64,000 bases of DNA from Peribacillus frigoritolerans. GTDB lineage: Bacteria > Bacillota > Bacilli > Bacillales > Bacillaceae. Each line of letters starts with the position of its first letter. The first letter of the stretch is position 1. Positions 35,462 through 43,919 of the stretch are shown here, one piece after another. Both the position numbers and the translations under genes were made by a program. The notes beneath the pieces were generated by a model. It was not told the DNA's origin. It did not search any database and worked only from the letters and a program-made list of their open reading frames with translations. The stretch covers positions 1,116,001 through 1,180,000 of the forward strand of contig NZ_SMZY01000001.1 of the NCBI RefSeq assembly GCF_004358755.1. Direction: 5' to 3'.

Positions 35462-36163
35462 GTGAGGCAGATTATAGCGATGGGTGGCGGCGGTTTTAGT
35501 ATGGAACCTGAAAATCCGCTGCTTGATCAATACATATTGAAGCAAAGTATGAAGGATCTTCCGAAAGTATGTTTTGTGCCGACTGCAAGCGGGGATCAAA
35601 ATCAATATATCGAGCGGTTTTATGACGCCTTTTATACCCATCCATGTGTGCCTGATCATTTGGCATTGTTTGATCCTCATTTTCATGATCTGGAGGATTT
35701 TGTCCTGTCGCAGGACATCCTTTATGTTGGAGGCGGGAGCACGAGAAACTTGCTGGTTTTATGGAAAGAATGGGGATTGGATTCTATTATAAGAAAGGCG
35801 TATGGGAACGGAACGATTCTTGCCGGCTTGAGTGCGGGAGCCATTTGCTGGTTTGATGAGGGGCTTACGGATCCAATGAACGCTCCGCTGTATAAATTGA
35901 ACGGACTTGGCTTTTTGCAAGGCAGCTGCTGCCCTCATTATGATGGGGAGGAAAAACGCAGACCTGCTTACCAAGAGTATATTTTGTCCGGAAAAATGAA
36001 AGCGGGATACGGCCTTGATGATGGTGCTGCCATTCACTTTATAGATGAAAAAATTTATAAAATTGTCAGTTCAAGACAAGAAGCTAAAGCATTTCTTGTC
36101 AAAAAATCAGAAAATTCCGTATACGAAGAAGAAAAAATGTCATTGTATCTGGGTGAAAAATAA
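35462..36163 (+). CDS. peptidase E-like serine hydrolase (family S51)
   Basis: The protein has about 233 residues. It has the class-I glutamine-amidotransferase-like fold of peptidase E: MRQIIAMGGGGFSME at the start, DILYVGGGSTRNLL, and the nucleophile elbow GLSAGAICWF with S124, plus CCPHYDGEE for the His region. PepE cleaves aspartyl dipeptides; Bacillus homologues of this type are not well characterised. The GTG at 35462 is chosen since AAGGAG (35447-35452) is nine bases away and MRQIIAMGG is the common start; ATG codons at 35453 and 35456 lie against the ribosome site. It overlaps the DinB gene by one base. Confidence 0.86.
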   Translation: MRQIIAMGGGGFSMEPENPLLDQYILKQSMKDLPKVCFVPTASGDQNQYIERFYDAFYTHPCVPDHLALFDPHFHDLEDFVLSQDILYVGGGSTRNLLVLWKEWGLDSIIRKAYGNGTILAGLSAGAICWFDEGLTDPMNAPLYKLNGLGFLQGSCCPHYDGEEKRRPAYQEYILSGKMKAGYGLDDGAAIHFIDEKIYKIVSSRQEAKAFLVKKSENSVYEEEKMSLYLGEK

Positions 36164-36627
36164 TGGAGCTGTTTTTTAGATATAATTGGCAGGTAAGAGA
36201 AGAGTGGTTTGAATGGTGCAAAGATTTGTCTGAAGATGAATTGCGGAAAAAACGGACAGGAGGGGTCGGCACGATAATCGGAACATTGCTTCATATTATT
36301 GATGTGGAATACAGCTGGATCAATGTCCTTAAAGGTGATGAGGTCATCGACTTTACAATCAGGGAATACGACTCACTTGAAAAGATTAACCAATTATCAA
36401 GAGAGCTGCAGCCAGAAATGATCTCTTATCTTCAAAATTGGACCATGGCATGTGAACATGAAAAAGTAACTCCCCCGTGGATGGATGGCACCTATAAAAA
36501 AGGGGAAATTATCCGCCATGTGATTGCCCATGAAATCCACCACATTGGACAGCTATCTGTCTGGGCAAGAGAAATAGGAAGTGAACCTGTAGGAGCCAGT
36601 TTCATAGGCAGAGGGTTTTTACAATAA
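36163..36627 (+). CDS. DinB-family four-helix-bundle protein
   Basis: The 154-residue protein shows the DinB/YfiT pattern: a first helix with MELFFRYNWQVREEWF, LLHIIDVEYSWI (first metal His) and HVIAHEIHHIGQLSVWARE (the other two His). Members are metal-binding, often thiol-dependent, transferases or stress proteins. It begins on the last base of the peptidase stop codon, so both are co-expressed. The substrate is unknown. Confidence 0.88.
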   Translation: MELFFRYNWQVREEWFEWCKDLSEDELRKKRTGGVGTIIGTLLHIIDVEYSWINVLKGDEVIDFTIREYDSLEKINQLSRELQPEMISYLQNWTMACEHEKVTPPWMDGTYKKGEIIRHVIAHEIHHIGQLSVWAREIGSEPVGASFIGRGFLQ

Positions 36628-36655
36628 AAAAGGCTGGATACCAAGCCTTTTAAAA
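36628..36655. terminator. terminator after the DinB-like gene
   Basis: AAAAGGCT (36628-36635) pairs with AGCCTTTT (36644-36651). It also lies at the end of the convergent small gene, so it may serve both. Confidence 0.7.
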
Positions 36656-36892
36656 TGATTCATTCACTTCCCAGGCTTCGACTAATTGATAAGCAGCATT
36701 GTAATCATATCCTTTTCCGAGCAGATAGGACATGGCGGCTACTTCCATTAGTGCATGCTGGTAAGAAGTGAAATGTGCTTCTTTTAAACCATGCTGTACA
36801 ATTGGCTGAACTGCACTTAATGTTGACATTTTTAGTTGCTGCATGGCTGGTTTAGGATATCGTGCATATGAATATGGCATGTAAGGATACAT
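36650..36892 (-). CDS. small conserved hypothetical protein
   Basis: An 80-residue protein starts MYPYMPYSYARYPKPAMQQL. The first 20 residues are rich in Tyr, Pro and Met; the rest is helical (QHALMEVAAMSYLLGKGYDY). No known domain is recognised. The ATG at 36892 has a perfect GAGGAGG before it on the minus strand, which is the main evidence that it is real; the longer in-frame start at 36925 lacks one. It may be spore- or coat-related, as Tyr/Pro-rich short proteins often are, but that is a guess. Confidence 0.7.
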   Translation of the reverse strand: MYPYMPYSYARYPKPAMQQLKMSTLSAVQPIVQHGLKEAHFTSYQHALMEVAAMSYLLGKGYDYNAAYQLVEAWEVNESF

Positions 36893-36997
36893 GTTAAACC
36901 TCCTCAATATGGTCATCATTAGCATATGCAGGCTATATAGCTAAGTTCCTGTATTATTTTTTTTGATAAATGCAGATACTATCAAAAAAGGATAAGG

Positions 36998-37489
36998 ATG
37001 TTGAAAATGGAAAAAACGATGATTAAAGGGCTGTTTGCTCTTTGTGCGGTCATGTTCCCTTTTGTAATACGGAAACCTAATGTAAAGGAAATGCTGATTG
37101 TCTTTTTTGCAAAAGGGATATTGTCTACCTTGATAGATGCTTATGTGGTCAATACAAAAAGAGTCGAATACCCTATAAGGCCATTTCCAAAAATTTTTAA
37201 AACCAATATTTTGTTTGATATGGTGTTTTTTCCGTTATTAAGTGTAATTTGGGTCCGTCAATCCTACAAAGATAATTTGCCGGGAATTCTGCTGAAAAGC
37301 TTAACTTGGAGTGTGCCGATGTCCATTGCCCAATGGTATATGGAAAAAAGGACCCGCTTATTTAAATGGAAAAAGTGGTCAGTCTTTCATACTTTTGCAA
37401 GCATCAGCTTTACGCTTTTTACGATAAGAGCACTTGCTGATTTAGTGAAAAGGACAGATAAAAATGCCTACACATATCAGGACTATTAA
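36998..37489 (+). CDS. CBO0543-family membrane protein of unknown function
   Basis: This 163-residue protein (or 160 from the ATG at 37007) has about four hydrophobic segments and the pattern FFAKGILSTLIDAYVVNTKR, YPIRPFPKIFKTNILFD and SIAQWYMEKRTRLFKWKKW, which I recognise as the CBO0543 family of Firmicutes. The function is not known. It stands alone between the small minus-strand gene and a bidirectional terminator. Confidence 0.75.
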   Translation: MLKMEKTMIKGLFALCAVMFPFVIRKPNVKEMLIVFFAKGILSTLIDAYVVNTKRVEYPIRPFPKIFKTNILFDMVFFPLLSVIWVRQSYKDNLPGILLKSLTWSVPMSIAQWYMEKRTRLFKWKKWSVFHTFASISFTLFTIRALADLVKRTDKNAYTYQDY

Positions 37490-37492
37490 TTA

Positions 37493-37521
37493 GAAATGGG
37501 ATCTTAAGCAGATCCCATTTC
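37493..37521. terminator. bidirectional terminator
   Basis: GAAATGGGATCT (37493-37504) pairs perfectly with AGATCCCATTTC (37510-37521). It ends the membrane-protein gene and overlaps the end of the convergent DUF606 gene. Confidence 0.85.
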
Positions 37522-37953
37522 TTCTTTTCGGTCAATTTTCAAATTAAAGACGAGACCAACTAATACAAGCAGTCCTCCAAGTATTTTCCCTTCAGACAAT
37601 TCACCTAGTGTAAAGTAGTCAATCACGATTCCCGTAAATAACTGTCCAATGAATATAAAGAGTGTTAAATAAAAAGCAGATACTTTAGGAGTGAGATAGC
37701 TTGAGAGAAAGATGACGATGACACCTGCTGCACCGCCTGAATAAGCCCATATTGGAACATTATCCAAGTTTAGAGACGAAAGGGAAACAGCTTCACTGCT
37801 GAATAACAGAAAAATAATTGATAACATCAGACCCGTCACAAAATTAATGAGCGTTCCTTCAAGCAAGCCGATTTTGTCTGCAAGGTTGGAATTGATGATT
37901 CTTGCGATAACTATAGAAACACCAGCTAAAATAGAAATGATCAAGTAAACCAT
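37504..37953 (-). CDS. DMT-superfamily small transporter, DUF606/YdcZ type, subunit 1
   Basis: This 149-residue protein has five predicted membrane helices (VYLIISILAGVSIVIARIIN, FVTGLMLSIIFLLF, AYSGGAAGVIVIFLSSYLTP). DUF606 proteins are half-size members of the drug/metabolite transporter superfamily and often occur as adjacent pairs that probably form antiparallel heterodimers. Its ATG follows AAGGAGG and lies 12 bases after the partner gene. The cargo is unknown. Confidence 0.85.
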   Translation of the reverse strand: MVYLIISILAGVSIVIARIINSNLADKIGLLEGTLINFVTGLMLSIIFLLFSSEAVSLSSLNLDNVPIWAYSGGAAGVIVIFLSSYLTPKVSAFYLTLFIFIGQLFTGIVIDYFTLGELSEGKILGGLLVLVGLVFNLKIDRKEEMGSA

Positions 37954-37965
37954 TGTAAAACCTCC

Positions 37966-38388
37966 TTAATAGAACGTCATTACGGCACTGCCAAACAGAA
38001 TAAAGGCAAGACCGATGCATTTTGTTTTATTGAATTTTACGGTTTTCATGCCAAGCAGACCGTAGTGATCAATGATAATGGCAGCCAGCGACTGACCCAA
38101 GAGTCCAAGTGCAATCGTGACCGATACCCCAAGATACATGACGCTAATGTTTGAAAAAAGGACAGTAACCACTCCAATGGCGCCAGCGCTGTACAAATAA
38201 AGAGGCAGTCCTTTTTGAAAACGAATCGGTTTTTTTATAAATAAGAAAACGGAGGAAATAGAAAGAAGCCCAACGAGATGAATGGCAACACTTGAAGTGT
38301 AATTTCCTATGCCATTTGAGAGTTCTCCGTTAAATACAATCATGATGGCAATAAAAGCGCCAACAGCAGCAGAGATCAGGTTGTACAA
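37966..38388 (-). CDS. DMT-superfamily small transporter, DUF606/YdcZ type, subunit 2
   Basis: This 140-residue protein has five membrane helices (AAVGAFIAIMIVFNGELSNG, SAGAIGVVTVLFSNISVMYL, IALGLLGQSLAAIIIDHYG). It is homologous to the gene just downstream; different charged ends suggest opposite insertion in the membrane, as in paired small transporters. The start is TTG with AGAAGGAGTG before it. It is divergent from a Crp/Fnr regulator, which probably controls the pair. Confidence 0.85.
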   Translation of the reverse strand: MYNLISAAVGAFIAIMIVFNGELSNGIGNYTSSVAIHLVGLLSISSVFLFIKKPIRFQKGLPLYLYSAGAIGVVTVLFSNISVMYLGVSVTIALGLLGQSLAAIIIDHYGLLGMKTVKFNKTKCIGLAFILFGSAVMTFY

Positions 38389-38442
38389 AAATATTCACTC
38401 CTTCTATAGATGTCTTGTTTCATTATCCACATATAAAAGAGG

Positions 38443-38462
38443 TATAATGATGACATATGTCA
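38443..38462. promoter_or_regulatory. perfect palindrome TGACATATGTCA beside a TATAAT box
   Basis: The 12-base perfect inverted repeat (38451-38462) lies just downstream of a TATAAT (38443-38448) in the spacer between the divergent DUF606 pair and the Crp/Fnr regulator. It is a good candidate operator of that regulator. Confidence 0.55.
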
Positions 38463-38480
38463 CATAATTAGAGGTTTTAT

Positions 38481-39161
38481 ATGAAAAAAATAATCAATCA
38501 GCCATTGTTTGAAGAGTACCTTTCCATAAACAAAATTGCCGGCTATTTTTCCACAGATGTGAAAGAATGGATGGAACTCTATCTCTTTTCAAAAAATGAA
38601 TATCTATGCCGGGAAGGGGCAGATATGGATTATCTCTATTTTTTTGTAGATGGTCGAGCGAAGGTTTACACGACATTAAGCAACGGGAAATCTCTGCTGC
38701 TCTCATTTTATGAGGGATTTAAAGTGCTTGGAGATGTAGAACTGTTCCAAATTCGCGGAGCGGCATCAAGTGTTCAGGCGATTGACGATACATATTGCAT
38801 TGGCATCTATTTGCCGCCGGTAAGAGAGAAACTGCTGCGGGATCCTGTATTTTTAACCTTTATGGGCTTTTCTTTATCCGACAAACTGAACAAGCTTTCA
38901 AAAAACAGCTCCATTAATTTGTACTATCCGCTCGAACACAGGCTTTCAAGCTATATTTTGGCTACCGGGGTGAAAAAGGAACACATCCTATTTAAAGAAA
39001 ACCTTACATACCTCTCTGAAATGCTCGGCACAAGCTATCGCCATCTCCTGCGGACGCTTGACATGCTTTGTAAAAGAGGAACAATCCGAAAAAGAGAAAA
39101 TGCTTATGAAGTGATGAATGAGAGTGAACTGCGAAGCCTTGCAGGGGATATTTATCGCTAG
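38481..39161 (+). CDS. Crp/Fnr-family transcriptional regulator (YeiL-like)
   Basis: The 226-residue protein has an N-terminal cyclic-nucleotide-type beta barrel (about 25-130; LCREGADMDYLYFFVDGRAK) and a C-terminal winged helix (YLSEMLGTSYRHLLRTLDML). No FNR-type N-terminal cysteine cluster is seen. Divergent DUF606 transporter genes and a shared palindrome suggest that it regulates them. Its ATG has GAGG at 38471. The signal is unknown. Confidence 0.87.
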   Translation: MKKIINQPLFEEYLSINKIAGYFSTDVKEWMELYLFSKNEYLCREGADMDYLYFFVDGRAKVYTTLSNGKSLLLSFYEGFKVLGDVELFQIRGAASSVQAIDDTYCIGIYLPPVREKLLRDPVFLTFMGFSLSDKLNKLSKNSSINLYYPLEHRLSSYILATGVKKEHILFKENLTYLSEMLGTSYRHLLRTLDMLCKRGTIRKRENAYEVMNESELRSLAGDIYR

Positions 39162-39193
39162 AGAAGACCCACTTTATAGTTGGGTCTTCTTTC
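39162..39193. terminator. terminator after the Crp/Fnr gene
   Basis: AGAAGACCCA (39162-39171) pairs with TGGGTCTTCT (39181-39190) followed by T residues. Confidence 0.85.
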
Positions 39194-39213
39194 ATCAAAA
39201 TGCAGAGGCTGTC

Positions 39214-40125
39214 CTATGCATTTTCCTTTTTGTCAGGATAAAGCAAATAGTTTAATACACTATTTAAAAGTAAAATTAAAACGATAAATGCTGTTCCAGG
39301 ACCTAATACAATCCATGGTGCTGTCATCAAATCAAATTTGCTTTGGCCGATCATGCCTGCCCATTCACTTGATTGAGAAAGAAAGCGTTCTTCATCCCCA
39401 AAGATTCCGCCAGGTTTATCTCCGCCAATATAAATTTCAAATACCCCTAAATAAATGAGCAGCAAAAGAGTTTGAATCACCTGCTGGAAAAAGATAATCA
39501 GAATTCGTTTATTCAGCACAGGTAATATGTGTTTGAAAATAACATGTCTATTGCTGGCCCCAAGATGATAGGAAACTTCAATATACGGTTCTTTAAGGGT
39601 TTGCTTAATTTCGCCGGAAATCAGCAGCATGACCGGTGCAATTCCAACGAAGACAATAACTGAAAACTGAAAGGCAACCAAAGATATATATCCAATTTCA
39701 TCTCTAATAAAATTCACAGGCCACATCAGGACAAACACCAGAATGAACGCAGGTATGTACTGATAAGGGATCAAAAAGCACTTTACAAATGATTGGATGG
39801 CTCTTGGCAAAAACACTAAAATAGATCCCGCCGCCACAGCAGCCACTGTTCTAAGAATGGAGACTCCAAGAGCTAAAATGATCGTATATTTTGCTCCTTG
39901 TAATAATTTGAGGCCTAAATCATTTCCATTTCTGTCAGTGCCAAATGGCTGCTGAAGAGATGGGGGAAAAGGAGCTTTTCCTGCTACATCTCCATTTTCA
40001 TCGTATTTGATGATCACAGAACTTGTCTCGGTGTTAAAACCAAACTCATAAAAAAAACTTGTAAGGAGAAGAAGCCCAATAAGCACACATGGAAAAAAGA
40101 CAAATAACAGCTTCTTTTTATTCAT
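39214..40125 (-). CDS. ABC-transporter permease, DppC/OppC-like
   Basis: This 303-residue membrane protein has an N-terminal anchor, the extracytoplasmic segment PFGTDRNGNDLGLKLLQGAK, which is the OppC N-terminal signature, and about six helices. The EAA-type loop is SYHLGASNRHVIFKHILP. It would form half of an oligopeptide/nickel-type importer. It overlaps the partner permease gene by eight bases. No ATPase or binding-protein gene is beside it, so the pair is incomplete here. Confidence 0.85.
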   Translation of the reverse strand: MNKKKLLFVFFPCVLIGLLLLTSFFYEFGFNTETSSVIIKYDENGDVAGKAPFPPSLQQPFGTDRNGNDLGLKLLQGAKYTIILALGVSILRTVAAVAAGSILVFLPRAIQSFVKCFLIPYQYIPAFILVFVLMWPVNFIRDEIGYISLVAFQFSVIVFVGIAPVMLLISGEIKQTLKEPYIEVSYHLGASNRHVIFKHILPVLNKRILIIFFQQVIQTLLLLIYLGVFEIYIGGDKPGGIFGDEERFLSQSSEWAGMIGQSKFDLMTAPWIVLGPGTAFIVLILLLNSVLNYLLYPDKKENA

Positions 40126-41014
40126 ATTGAGTACCTCTAAACAACAAAGAATACCATTTTTTAACCATCCACTGCAGAAAACCGAATGGAATCAGGATAA
40201 GCAGAATGCCTATTGCGATTACTTCCTGTTCCTTGAATCCAAATAAAAAGCCGGTGATTCCATTCATTTGGAATAGATATTCAACCGCTACTAAGCTTGA
40301 TAGCATAAACCAATAAATAGAGGAAATGTGATGGTTCAAAGAGATAAATACATTGCGCAAAACATGCGTAAAGAGAATAGGAAGATTAGATATTCCTTTA
40401 GCTTTTGCAAATTGGACGTATAGTTTTTCTTGCTCCTCTTCTAAAATAATGATAAGTGAGCGGATCATTAGTGCGATTGGAACAAAACTCAGACAAAGAA
40501 TCGGAAACAGGTAGACCTTATCTTCTAAGCCATAAATCTGAAGCATCTTGATTCCCGTGATTTTGAAGAATGAGATAACGGCGTATTGCAGGGCCAAAAT
40601 CAAGATTACATCTGGAATAGATTCAAAGACCATCAGGGTGCCGCTGGCGATTTTGCGTACATGCGATGAAGCAAGGATATACATGATAGATAATAGCAAC
40701 GCTGCAGTCAGGGAAATCAAAAATGAAAGGAATAAGATGCTGATCGAATAAAAATAAGCATGAAAAATAAAAGGAAACAATTCAAGTTCTTCTCCGGAGC
40801 TTACAAACGTTATATCAAATGGAGTAAGAATCTCAGCGGTTATACGTCCAATGGCATTTAGATAAGTTAATGGAAAAAATCCAAATTCAACAGGGAAACC
40901 ATCTTCTTCAAAGAAGATTAAAGAGGGTAACGCTGCTATACTGCAGATGCCCAGCAGTATTGGGATAAATTTAATTAAGAGGTTAACAAATATTTTTAGT
41001 CTAATATTTAACAT
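40118..41014 (-). CDS. ABC-transporter permease, DppB/OppB-like
   Basis: The protein has about 298 residues and six helices; FAKAKGISNLPILFTHVLRN is the EAA loop. It is shorter and more diverged than classical DppB. The start at 41014 (MLNIRLKIFVNLL) gives a normal first helix; an in-frame start at 41041 would add nine residues. With the following OppC-like permease it forms a translocation channel pair. ATP-binding and solute-binding partners must come from elsewhere in the genome, if it works. Confidence 0.8.
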   Translation of the reverse strand: MLNIRLKIFVNLLIKFIPILLGICSIAALPSLIFFEEDGFPVEFGFFPLTYLNAIGRITAEILTPFDITFVSSGEELELFPFIFHAYFYSISILFLSFLISLTAALLLSIMYILASSHVRKIASGTLMVFESIPDVILILALQYAVISFFKITGIKMLQIYGLEDKVYLFPILCLSFVPIALMIRSLIIILEEEQEKLYVQFAKAKGISNLPILFTHVLRNVFISLNHHISSIYWFMLSSLVAVEYLFQMNGITGFLFGFKEQEVIAIGILLILIPFGFLQWMVKKWYSLLFRGTQYE

Positions 41015-41215
41015 ATATGGAAGACACATCCTTCGGCACATTCTATTGTACCAAAAGTAAAAAGGGAAATACCGAAAAAATTCATATTATGATAGAATGT
41101 AAATTGGATAGTTTAGCAGGAATATTCCAAAATTCAGCCCTATTTATTGTTCCGCAACTAAACAGAGATAGAAATACATATGATTCTTTTGCAAGAATTA
41201 GGGGTGCTTTTACTA

Positions 41216-42325
41216 ATGACAGCTTCAGACGAATTAATTCGGTTTTTAGATGATAATATTTCAACCTTTATCGCTGCATGGCGCCAGAAAATTACGATTT
41301 CAGAAGACGATCTTCATCAGGAAGAAGTTGAGAAAAACGGGATGAGGATGTACGACTTGGTGAAAAAAACGATTCTGTGTCCTTTAAGTTCAGATGAAAT
41401 TGATTTTCTGGCAAGTAAAGTAGCTCTGGAACGAGTAGAAGCAAATGTTAACATCGGCGATTTCATAAATAATGTGAACCTTGGAAGACGGGAAGTCATC
41501 CGGTATATTGTCAGTTCCGGAATACCGCGAAGCGACCTGCAGCCGTATATTGAAGAAATTAATGTTCTTTTTGATCAGTTTTCTTACTTTGCCGTGAAGA
41601 AATACACAGAGGTTAAAGAAGAGATTCTGCAGGAGAAAATTTCATTCATCGATCAAAGCCATAAAGAGAGGCTGACCATTCTGGGTCAAATGTCATCAAG
41701 CTTTGTTCATGAATTCAGAAATCCGCTTACTGCTGTAAAAGGCTTCATTAAACTCATACAAAATGAAAATCCTGATTTAAAGTACTTGGACATTATCAGT
41801 CATGAGGTTGATCAGCTGAATTTTAGGGTATCCCAATTTCTCCACGCCTCCAAAAAAGAGACAATTGAAAGTAAACGGGAACTTCTTGATCTCAGTGAAT
41901 TATTAGATGAGGTTCTGGCATTTATGTATCCCAGTCTTCTTGACGGAAGCGTAAAGGTTCAGGAAATCTCAAAAAGACAGACCAGAGTTATTGCGAGCAA
42001 AGATGAACTAAGGCAAGTCTTTTTAAATCTATTGCTCAATTCCATTGATGCGCTTCAAAAAATTGAGACTGACCGTACGATTACGATTGAATTTGAAATG
42101 ATAGAAGATAAAACATACGTACATATTGGAAACAACGGACCCATGATTCCGCCTAAGCAAATTCAGTCGATTTTTGAACCTTTTTTCACAACAAAAGAAT
42201 TAGGAACGGGAATCGGCCTGTACATCTGCAGAAAAATAATCGAAAGCCATCAAGGAACGATTCAATGTTCTTCTGATGAGCAAATGACCCGGTTTTCCCT
42301 ATCCCTCCCGCATATTACCGCATAG
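41216..42325 (+). CDS. cytoplasmic histidine kinase with HisK_N-type sensor domain
   Basis: The 369-residue protein has no membrane helix. The N-terminal 150 residues (ELIRFLDDNISTFIAAWRQK) resemble the HisK_N domain of Bacillus kinases. The kinase part is complete: VHEFRNPLTAVKGFIKL H-box, LLNSIDAL N-box, IGNNGPMIP, and TKELGTGIGLYICRKII G-box. No response regulator is adjacent, which is usual for kinases that feed the Spo0F phosphorelay. The ATG at 41216 follows AGGGGTG; an in-frame start at 41180 is less supported. Its target and signal are inferred only from the family. Confidence 0.85.
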   Translation: MTASDELIRFLDDNISTFIAAWRQKITISEDDLHQEEVEKNGMRMYDLVKKTILCPLSSDEIDFLASKVALERVEANVNIGDFINNVNLGRREVIRYIVSSGIPRSDLQPYIEEINVLFDQFSYFAVKKYTEVKEEILQEKISFIDQSHKERLTILGQMSSSFVHEFRNPLTAVKGFIKLIQNENPDLKYLDIISHEVDQLNFRVSQFLHASKKETIESKRELLDLSELLDEVLAFMYPSLLDGSVKVQEISKRQTRVIASKDELRQVFLNLLLNSIDALQKIETDRTITIEFEMIEDKTYVHIGNNGPMIPPKQIQSIFEPFFTTKELGTGIGLYICRKIIESHQGTIQCSSDEQMTRFSLSLPHITA

Positions 42326-42326
42326 C

Positions 42327-42358
42327 AATAGACCTGGAACCTGATCCAGGTCTATTTT
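42327..42358. terminator. bidirectional terminator
   Basis: AATAGACCTGG (42327-42337) pairs with CCAGGTCTATT (42346-42356), between the kinase and the convergent channel gene. Confidence 0.85.
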
Positions 42359-42864
42359 AAGTTTTTGATAAGCTTTGATGTGATTATGGCCATAAATAAA
42401 GTACTGATAATAAATCCGATCAGCATTTCAGAAGCGGCAATCATATTAGAGAGTACACCGATTGATGTAATGTCTCCAAAACCTGTTGTGGTGAATGTTG
42501 TAATGCTATAGTATAAGAAATCATCTCCTGAAAGTTCTTTTCCCGAGAACTTAAAGGATTTTTCTCCTTTGATCCGGTATATTTGCATAAAAAGGTTTGC
42601 ATAAGTTGTAATAATTAGTGTGATAAGTAAACCGGAGCCTGTAAAAATGCTTTGAAGGCTTTCTTCCGTTTTAGGAATAGAGATAATAAATTCAAATAGA
42701 AAATACAAACAAATGAGCAGCATCACTAATAAAGCCGCAAAAAGTATTGTATGAGGAATATCAAGTGTCAAAAACGTTTCTGTAAGAAGCAGGGTGATCA
42801 TGAAAAAGTTTAGAGCCAGGTAGATATAAAGCTTTTTTTTATTAAATTCTCGTTTTGCCTGCAT
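42352..42864 (-). CDS. potassium-channel-family protein (two-pore-helix type)
   Basis: This 170-residue protein has about four membrane helices and the selectivity filter TTFTTTGFGDITSIGVLSN between the last two. No RCK/TrkA domain follows, so gating by nucleotides is not expected. The filter reads GFGD instead of the commoner GYGD, which still fits potassium. Start ATG with GGGGGAA upstream. It is monocistronic, convergent with the kinase gene. Confidence 0.87.
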   Translation of the reverse strand: MQAKREFNKKKLYIYLALNFFMITLLLTETFLTLDIPHTILFAALLVMLLICLYFLFEFIISIPKTEESLQSIFTGSGLLITLIITTYANLFMQIYRIKGEKSFKFSGKELSGDDFLYYSITTFTTTGFGDITSIGVLSNMIAASEMLIGFIISTLFMAIITSKLIKNLK

Positions 42865-43022
42865 AGTTCCCCCGGAAAAATGTATTTTTCCTATTTTCTC
42901 CTTTCATGAAAATCTAATACGGTATACTTTTTTTCACTATCTATCACAAAAGTGCGTACTTGTTAAATATGCTGATTTATCTAATAATGTTTTTATCACG
43001 AAAAGAGAAAGAGAGGGGTAAC

Positions 43023-43907
43023 ATGCAGCTTAGAGTATCAGCTGTACAATATGATCTCCACACAATCAGTTCTTTTAAAGAATTTGCAGATCAAGTAGAG
43101 CATTATATGAAAACAGCAGAAGAATTTGGGTCTGACTTTGTGCTTTTTCCGGAGTTTTTCACAACTCAGCTTATGTCAATTGGAGATAGAGAGGGAAAAG
43201 CATTAACTATAAACGATTTACCTGATTTTACGGATCAATACTTGGAATTGTTTACGGACTTAGCCAAAAAAATGGGAATGCATATCATCGGCGGAACGCA
43301 TGTTATTAAAAGAGAAGCCCGTTTGTATAATGTAGCGCATTTGTTTTATCCGGATGGACGCGTTGCAGAGCAGGCCAAGCTTCACATAACACCAACAGAA
43401 GTGCATGAGTGGGATATGACGCCTGGAGATGACCTTGAAGTATTTGAAACTGAAAAAGGAACCATCGCCATGCTGACTTGCTATGACATTGAGTTTCCAG
43501 AGATTGTGCGGATCGCTAAAGCAAAAGGAGCGGATGTCATATTCTGCCCGTCCTGTACGGATGACCGCCACGGTTTCCACAGAGTACGGTATACAAGTCA
43601 TGCACGCGCGATTGAAAATCAAGTCTATGTCGTTACAACAGGTACGGTAGGATCACTTCCGACAGTTGACTTTATGAGAGGAAACTTTGGTCAGGCAGCT
43701 GTTATTACGCCGAATGATATACCGTTTCCTCCTAAAGGAATCGCGGCAGAAGGCGAAATCAATCAGCCTATGATTATAACAGCAGATCTTGATCTTGAGC
43801 TTCTTTATAAGGTCCGTGCGAGCGGTTCTGTTACAACATGGCGTGATCGGCGCACTGATTTATACCCTGACTGGGAAGCAAAGCAGGGGGATCGGACTTT
43901 GTTATAA
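43023..43907 (+). CDS. carbon-nitrogen hydrolase (nitrilase superfamily)
   Basis: The 294-residue enzyme carries the catalytic triad E44 (LFPEFF), K119 (AKLHITP) and C153 (LTCYDIEFPE). It should hydrolyse an amide or nitrile-derived bond. The ATG at 43023 follows GAGGGGTAAC and gives the usual MQLRVSAVQYD start; a longer in-frame start at 42960 is unlikely. It is followed 12 bases later by an acetyltransferase; in other bacteria the two activities occur fused in one chain, which suggests they work on the same amine or amide. The substrate is unknown. Confidence 0.9.
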   Translation: MQLRVSAVQYDLHTISSFKEFADQVEHYMKTAEEFGSDFVLFPEFFTTQLMSIGDREGKALTINDLPDFTDQYLELFTDLAKKMGMHIIGGTHVIKREARLYNVAHLFYPDGRVAEQAKLHITPTEVHEWDMTPGDDLEVFETEKGTIAMLTCYDIEFPEIVRIAKAKGADVIFCPSCTDDRHGFHRVRYTSHARAIENQVYVVTTGTVGSLPTVDFMRGNFGQAAVITPNDIPFPPKGIAAEGEINQPMIITADLDLELLYKVRASGSVTTWRDRRTDLYPDWEAKQGDRTLL

Positions 43908-43919
43908 GGAGGAGTTCTC

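Noticed and set aside
41082-41264. Minus-strand 60-residue open frame overlapping the kinase start
   Set aside because: No ribosome site and it lies within the spacer and 5' end of a well-supported kinase gene.
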